DNA from: an uncultured Eubacterium sp.
Lineage (GTDB): Bacteria; Bacillota; Clostridia; Lachnospirales; Lachnospiraceae
Assembly (NCBI GenBank): GCA_947178105.1
Contig: CAMWXD010000042.1
Location: 1-35,777 of the forward strand
Length of the DNA stretch: 35,777 bases
Direction of reading: 5' to 3'
Shown here: piece by piece, positions 32,169 through 35,777 of the stretch
Layout: each line of letters begins with the position of its first letter
Numbering within the stretch: position 1 is the first letter of the stretch
Translations under genes and position numbers: made by a program
The notes under the pieces: generated by a model
Told to the model about the DNA's origin: nothing
Seen by the model: only the letters and a program-made list of their open reading frames with translations
Databases searched by the model: none

Positions 32169-35100
32169 TTGAAGAAGTTGAAAGAAAGATTGAAAAGAGG
32201 GCTTGCCATGATGATGGTGGCGGCAGCTATGATTTCCGTATTTCCGTCCATGCCCGTGTCAGCAGCGTCGGAAACAGCGAAGATTACGTTTGCATACTGC
32301 CATGACGGGGCGGGTAATACGATCCGTTACCAGCAGAGCGTCACCCATGATGGGAGGAACTGCGGCGAGGCAGGGGAGGCAAGAACCCGTATCTATGCGG
32401 ACGGGGAGCCTGCTTTCTGCATCCAGCCGGGAGTGTCGCTGCATACGGGGAACACGCTGCGGGCAAATGCGTCTGACACATGGAATGCCCTGAGCGGAAG
32501 CCAGAGGAATGCGGTAAACCTTGCGCTTTTATATGGTTCACAGGGCAGCATGGGGAGCCTTCCGGGTTCCGAGGATGAAAAAGTGGTTGCCACACAGATG
32601 GTCATATGGGAGATCGTGACCAGGTGCAGGAGTGCAAGCGCACCGTATAACAGGACGGACAGCAAATTTTATGATAGCCTTTGCGCAAACGGGGCGAATG
32701 GCGGCGTGTCCGCAGCATACAGCCAGATTGTGGCGGGGATGCAGGAACACGGGACGATCCCAAGCTTTGCGTCTACCAGCCGGGGAGCCGTCGTAAAGGA
32801 GCTTTCGTGGAATGGGGAAAAATATGTCCTGAACCTGACGGATACGAATGGGGTTTTATCAAAATATAACTTCACATCTTCAGACAGCAGCGTTTCCGTG
32901 AGTGCGTCCGGGAATACCCTGACAATCAGCTCCAAAAAGGCAGTGACGGAGGAAGTGGTTTTATCCGCAACGAAGAGAAGCCCAGCAGTCAGCGGCACAC
33001 TGGTAGCCTATGGCGATGCGTCCCTGCAGGACGTCGTGGTGGGCGTGGAGAGCGCAGCCGACATCACGGTTTACCTGAGTGTGAAAATCCCTTACGGCCA
33101 TGTGCAGATTGTGAAAACATCCGAGGACGGAATCGTGGAGGGGCTGAAATTCCAGATTACGGGCAACGGGATCGACAAGACGGTGGTAACAGGGAAGAAT
33201 GGCAAGATTAAGGTAGAGAACCTGAATCCGGGAACCTACACCGTGACGGAATTGAAAGAGGAACGCTATGAAACGCAGAAATCACAGAAGGTGACCGTTT
33301 CGGGCGGGCAGACCGCAAAGGTTGAGTTTTCCAACATCTTAAAGCGTGGCGATTTGAAAGTAATCAAGAGTTCCGAGGATAATTTCGTGGAGGGCGTGAG
33401 GTTCCATTTGTACGGGACGTCCCTTTCTGGTGCAACGGTGGATGAGTATGCAGTGACTGACAAGAACGGAGTCGCTATGTTTTCCAACATCCTGATTTCC
33501 GGCTCCACACCATACACCCTTGAGGAAGTGGACACCGCTGTCCGCTATGTCATCCCTGCAAAGCAGAGCGTCACAATCAAGTGGAAGGAAGTCACCAGCG
33601 CAACCGTGACCAACATCCTAAAGAAATTCCGTGTGAATGTGACAAAAACAGATAAGGAAACCGGGGAGCCGCAGGGCGACGCAACACTGGCAGGCGCAGT
33701 ATATGGCATTTATGATGGGGACACCCTGATCGACACCTATACCACCGACAGCGAGGGGAAATTCACCACAAAGTATTATATCTGCGGCTATGACTGGAAT
33801 ATCCGTGAAATCACGCCGTCCGAAGGCTACCTGCTGGATGAAACCGTACACCATGTAGGGGCGAAGCCGGAGAATTATACGATTGAGTTGAACACCACTT
33901 CCAATGACGTGAATGAGCAGGTCATCAAAGGGCGCATATCCATCATCAAGCATACCGACGATGGCAGCACGCAGATTGAAACGCCGGAGGAAGGCGCAGA
34001 ATTCCAGGTGTATTTAAAGAGTTCCGGCAGCTATGACAACGCAAAAGAGAGCGAGAGGGACACGCTGATTTGTGACCAGTACGGCTATGCGGAAACAAAA
34101 GACCTGCCTTATGGCGTTTACACCGTCCACCAGACCAAAGGCTGGGAAGGCAGCGAGCTTATGAAGGATTTTGACGTGTATGTCAGCAGGGACGGGGAGG
34201 TTTACCGTTACCTGATCAACAACAGACCGTTTGCATCCTATATCAAGATTGTGAAGAAGGACGCAGAAACAGGAAAGACCATCCCACTTGCAGGCGCAGG
34301 CTACCAGATTTATGACGAAGCCGGGGAGCTTGTCACCATGAAGTACACCTACCCGGAAGTGACAACGCTGGATACGTTCTATACCGGATCGGACGGCTAT
34401 CTGATTACGCCAGAGGAACTTCCCTTTGGGAATTACACAATGGTTGAGGTGCAGGCTCCCTATGGCTATGTGCTGGATTCCACGCCAATCCCATTCACCG
34501 TAGCGCAGGAAAACTCCACCGAGGAAAGCGGCGTGACGGTTGTTGTGGCGGAGCAGAAAAATATGCCGCAGAAAGGCAGAATCCTTGTGTCCAAGACCGC
34601 CGAGGAATTTGCGGGCGTGCAGACGTCCGGCGACGGCGTGGTTGACAAAGCCGGGAATCTGGCAGAGGGCGAGAATATCTATACCCCGGTCTATGAAGTG
34701 GCTGGAAAAGCGGGCGCAGTGTATGAGGTTATCGCCGCAGAGGATATTGTGACGCAGGACGGAACCGTGCGGGCAAGCGCAGGGGAAGTCGTGGACACCA
34801 TTACCACCGATGAGGACGGGAACGCAGAAACAAAGGAGCTGTATTTGGGAAAATACAGGGTTGTGGAAGTGGCTGCGCCTTATGGGTGTGTGTTGAATAT
34901 CGAAGCCCACGAAATCGAGCTTGTCTATGCGGGGCAGGAGATTTCCGTAACGGAAACCGACACCGCCTTTTACAATGAGCGTCAGAAAGTGACGGTTGAT
35001 TTGACAAAGGCACTGGAGCAGGATGAAACCTTTAACATTGGAAATAGAGGGGAAATCCAGAATGTTGCGTTTGGGCTGTATGCGGCAGAGGATTTGACCG

Positions 35101-35741
35101 CTTCCAATGGCGACGTCATCCCGGCAGACGGACTCATTGAGATTGTATTCTGCAACACGGACAGCATGGCATTTTTCACAAGCGACCTGCCTTTCGGAAG
35201 TTATTATGTGAAAGAGGTATGCACCGACCAGCACTATATCCTTTCCGATGAGAAATACCCGGTAGAGTTCTCCTATCAGGGGCAGGATGCGGCACTTGTA
35301 AGCATCCATGCGAATGACGGGGAAGCCGTTGAAAATGAGCTGCTCCGTGGAAGAATCGAAGGAATCAAAGTAGACACAGAGGATCAGCCGCTGGAAAATG
35401 CAGTAATTGGTCTGTTTTCGGCAGGTACAGAGGAATTTACCGAAGAAACCGCACTGCTTGTTTCTGTAACAGGCGCAGAGGGGGCATTTGTTTTTGAGGA
35501 TGTGCCGTTTGGAAGTTATATCGTGCGGGAGATTGCGGCACCGGAGGGATATGTGCTGAACGAAGCACTCCACTATGTGTCTGTAACCGTGAATGGGGAA
35601 GTGATTGAAATCAAAATCACGGACAAGCTGATTATCGGCAGCGTCCGTCTGACAAAGGTTGACGCAGACTACCCGGCAAACAAGCTGACAGGCGCAGTCT
35701 TTGAACTGTATCAGGACACGGACTGTCAGCCAGCGAATTAA
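32169..35741 (+). CDS. Thioester-domain, multi-Cna-B surface protein, prematurely ended
   Basis: The TTG at 32169 lies 8 bp after GGAGG and gives a good signal peptide (GLAMMMVAAAMISVF, cleavage near VSAAS); an upstream ATG at 32076 would add 31 unlikely residues across a terminator. Residues 38-200 look like a thioester domain: Cys84 (PAFCIQPG) and Gln143 (ATQMVIWE) could form the cross-link used to attach covalently to host targets. From about 310, eight complete Cna-B/SpaA domains follow, with LPFGNYTMVEV- or GSYIVREIAAPEGY-type ends. A ninth begins (VRLTKVDADYPANKLTGAVF) but stops at DTDCQPAN. There is no LPXTG motif or membrane anchor, so the 3' end has probably been lost or displaced. 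Confidence 0.85.
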   Translation: MKKLKERLKRGLAMMMVAAAMISVFPSMPVSAASETAKITFAYCHDGAGNTIRYQQSVTHDGRNCGEAGEARTRIYADGEPAFCIQPGVSLHTGNTLRANASDTWNALSGSQRNAVNLALLYGSQGSMGSLPGSEDEKVVATQMVIWEIVTRCRSASAPYNRTDSKFYDSLCANGANGGVSAAYSQIVAGMQEHGTIPSFASTSRGAVVKELSWNGEKYVLNLTDTNGVLSKYNFTSSDSSVSVSASGNTLTISSKKAVTEEVVLSATKRSPAVSGTLVAYGDASLQDVVVGVESAADITVYLSVKIPYGHVQIVKTSEDGIVEGLKFQITGNGIDKTVVTGKNGKIKVENLNPGTYTVTELKEERYETQKSQKVTVSGGQTAKVEFSNILKRGDLKVIKSSEDNFVEGVRFHLYGTSLSGATVDEYAVTDKNGVAMFSNILISGSTPYTLEEVDTAVRYVIPAKQSVTIKWKEVTSATVTNILKKFRVNVTKTDKETGEPQGDATLAGAVYGIYDGDTLIDTYTTDSEGKFTTKYYICGYDWNIREITPSEGYLLDETVHHVGAKPENYTIELNTTSNDVNEQVIKGRISIIKHTDDGSTQIETPEEGAEFQVYLKSSGSYDNAKESERDTLICDQYGYAETKDLPYGVYTVHQTKGWEGSELMKDFDVYVSRDGEVYRYLINNRPFASYIKIVKKDAETGKTIPLAGAGYQIYDEAGELVTMKYTYPEVTTLDTFYTGSDGYLITPEELPFGNYTMVEVQAPYGYVLDSTPIPFTVAQENSTEESGVTVVVAEQKNMPQKGRILVSKTAEEFAGVQTSGDGVVDKAGNLAEGENIYTPVYEVAGKAGAVYEVIAAEDIVTQDGTVRASAGEVVDTITTDEDGNAETKELYLGKYRVVEVAAPYGCVLNIEAHEIELVYAGQEISVTETDTAFYNERQKVTVDLTKALEQDETFNIGNRGEIQNVAFGLYAAEDLTASNGDVIPADGLIEIVFCNTDSMAFFTSDLPFGSYYVKEVCTDQHYILSDEKYPVEFSYQGQDAALVSIHANDGEAVENELLRGRIEGIKVDTEDQPLENAVIGLFSAGTEEFTEETALLVSVTGAEGAFVFEDVPFGSYIVREIAAPEGYVLNEALHYVSVTVNGEVIEIKITDKLIIGSVRLTKVDADYPANKLTGAVFELYQDTDCQPAN

Positions 35742-35776
35742 ATTTTTCTATTACCGCAGGTTTGCGGCGAATTAAA
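35733..35776 (+). repeat. Short direct repeat at the right edge
   Basis: GCGAATTAAA occurs at the stop codon of the Cna-B gene and again about 33 bp later, at the window end. A CCGCA/TGCGG stem lies between. Continuation beyond the window is needed to tell whether this is part of an inserted element. Confidence 0.4.
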
Positions 35777-35777
35777 A

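Larger units (their letters stand above)
27797..35777 (+). mobile_element. Element 2: conjugative-type element (left part), continues beyond window
   Basis: It starts at the uvrB break in copy C. After the shared 140-bp end come a MITE-like repeat, an RNase HI-RnlA/RnlB pair, ParA, ParB and a thioester/Cna-B surface protein. ParA-ParB followed by a Cna-B protein is typical of Tn1549-like conjugative elements. The AT-rich toxin module (27934-30140) differs in composition from the GC-richer ParA block, which suggests separately acquired cargo. Transfer and integrase genes would lie to the right. Confidence 0.6.

Noticed and set aside
34014-35573. 519-codon open frame antisense to the Cna-B gene
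   Set aside because: It is the shadow of a repetitive, high-quality coding frame; the translation is rich in Cys, His and Arg, has no family match and no ribosome site.
32700-35700. Possible CRISPR-like or tandem DNA repeats in the adhesin
   Set aside because: The repetition is at protein-domain level (Cna-B); no regular short DNA repeat with unique spacers was seen.

Overview
The window looks like a chromosomal segment of a Firmicute of the class Clostridia, most likely the family Lachnospiraceae. This rests on strong AAAGGAGG ribosome sites, moderate GC in the core genes, a spore-type SpoIID/peptidoglycan-binding protein, Rpn-type nuclease genes and Tn1549-like ParA/ParB/Cna-B conjugative-element genes. 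No rRNA, tRNA or CRISPR array was seen.

Positions 1-18830 are mostly ordinary accessory chromosome. A leftward operon encodes an OmpR-family response regulator, its PAS-containing histidine kinase and a SpoIID/peptidoglycan-binding/LysM protein cut by the window edge. A divergent rightward operon encodes an ABC-2 exporter, a LytTR regulator and a DUF3021 membrane protein; 11-bp direct repeats with a 21-bp period upstream fit a LytTR operator. Next come a secreted Ig-like protein, an aldo/keto reductase with an iron-sulfur tail, a sodium-coupled amino-acid symporter, a MATE pump with a complex leader, an iron-sulfur flavoprotein, a divergent ThyX-like protein, a decayed response regulator, an AraC/GyrI regulator, an orphan kinase, a second MATE pump and an alpha/beta hydrolase.

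Positions 18831-24323 are a graveyard of mobile DNA: a 60-bp uvrB relic, an Rpn-like nuclease, a truncated RelB/DinJ antitoxin, a frameshifted phage terminase and several short broken ORFs. One intact glycoside hydrolase lies among them.

Positions 24324-35777 are the most interesting part. The 5' end of uvrB occurs twice, each time cut at the same codon (after Phe-Val-Ser) and followed by the same 140-bp sequence (about 89% identical, no indels). The first copy keeps an SOS-type promoter but has a 14-bp deletion. The second is an intact frame with different synonymous codons. The simplest reading is two mobile elements inserted one after the other into uvrB, at least the first carrying a replacement uvrB 5' end. 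Element 1 (about 3.2 kb) carries a broken DUF1016 nuclease and a P-loop ATPase. Element 2 runs off the right edge; it begins with an AT-rich module of an RNase HI-RnlA fusion toxin and an RnlB-like antitoxin, preceded by a 141-bp MITE-like sequence, then continues into ParA, ParB and a thioester/Cna-B surface protein that stops prematurely.

The RNase HI-RnlA/RnlB pair is the best candidate for an unusual system. In E. coli, RNase HI acts in trans on RnlA/RnlB, an anti-phage toxin-antitoxin pair; here that partner appears to be built into the toxin.
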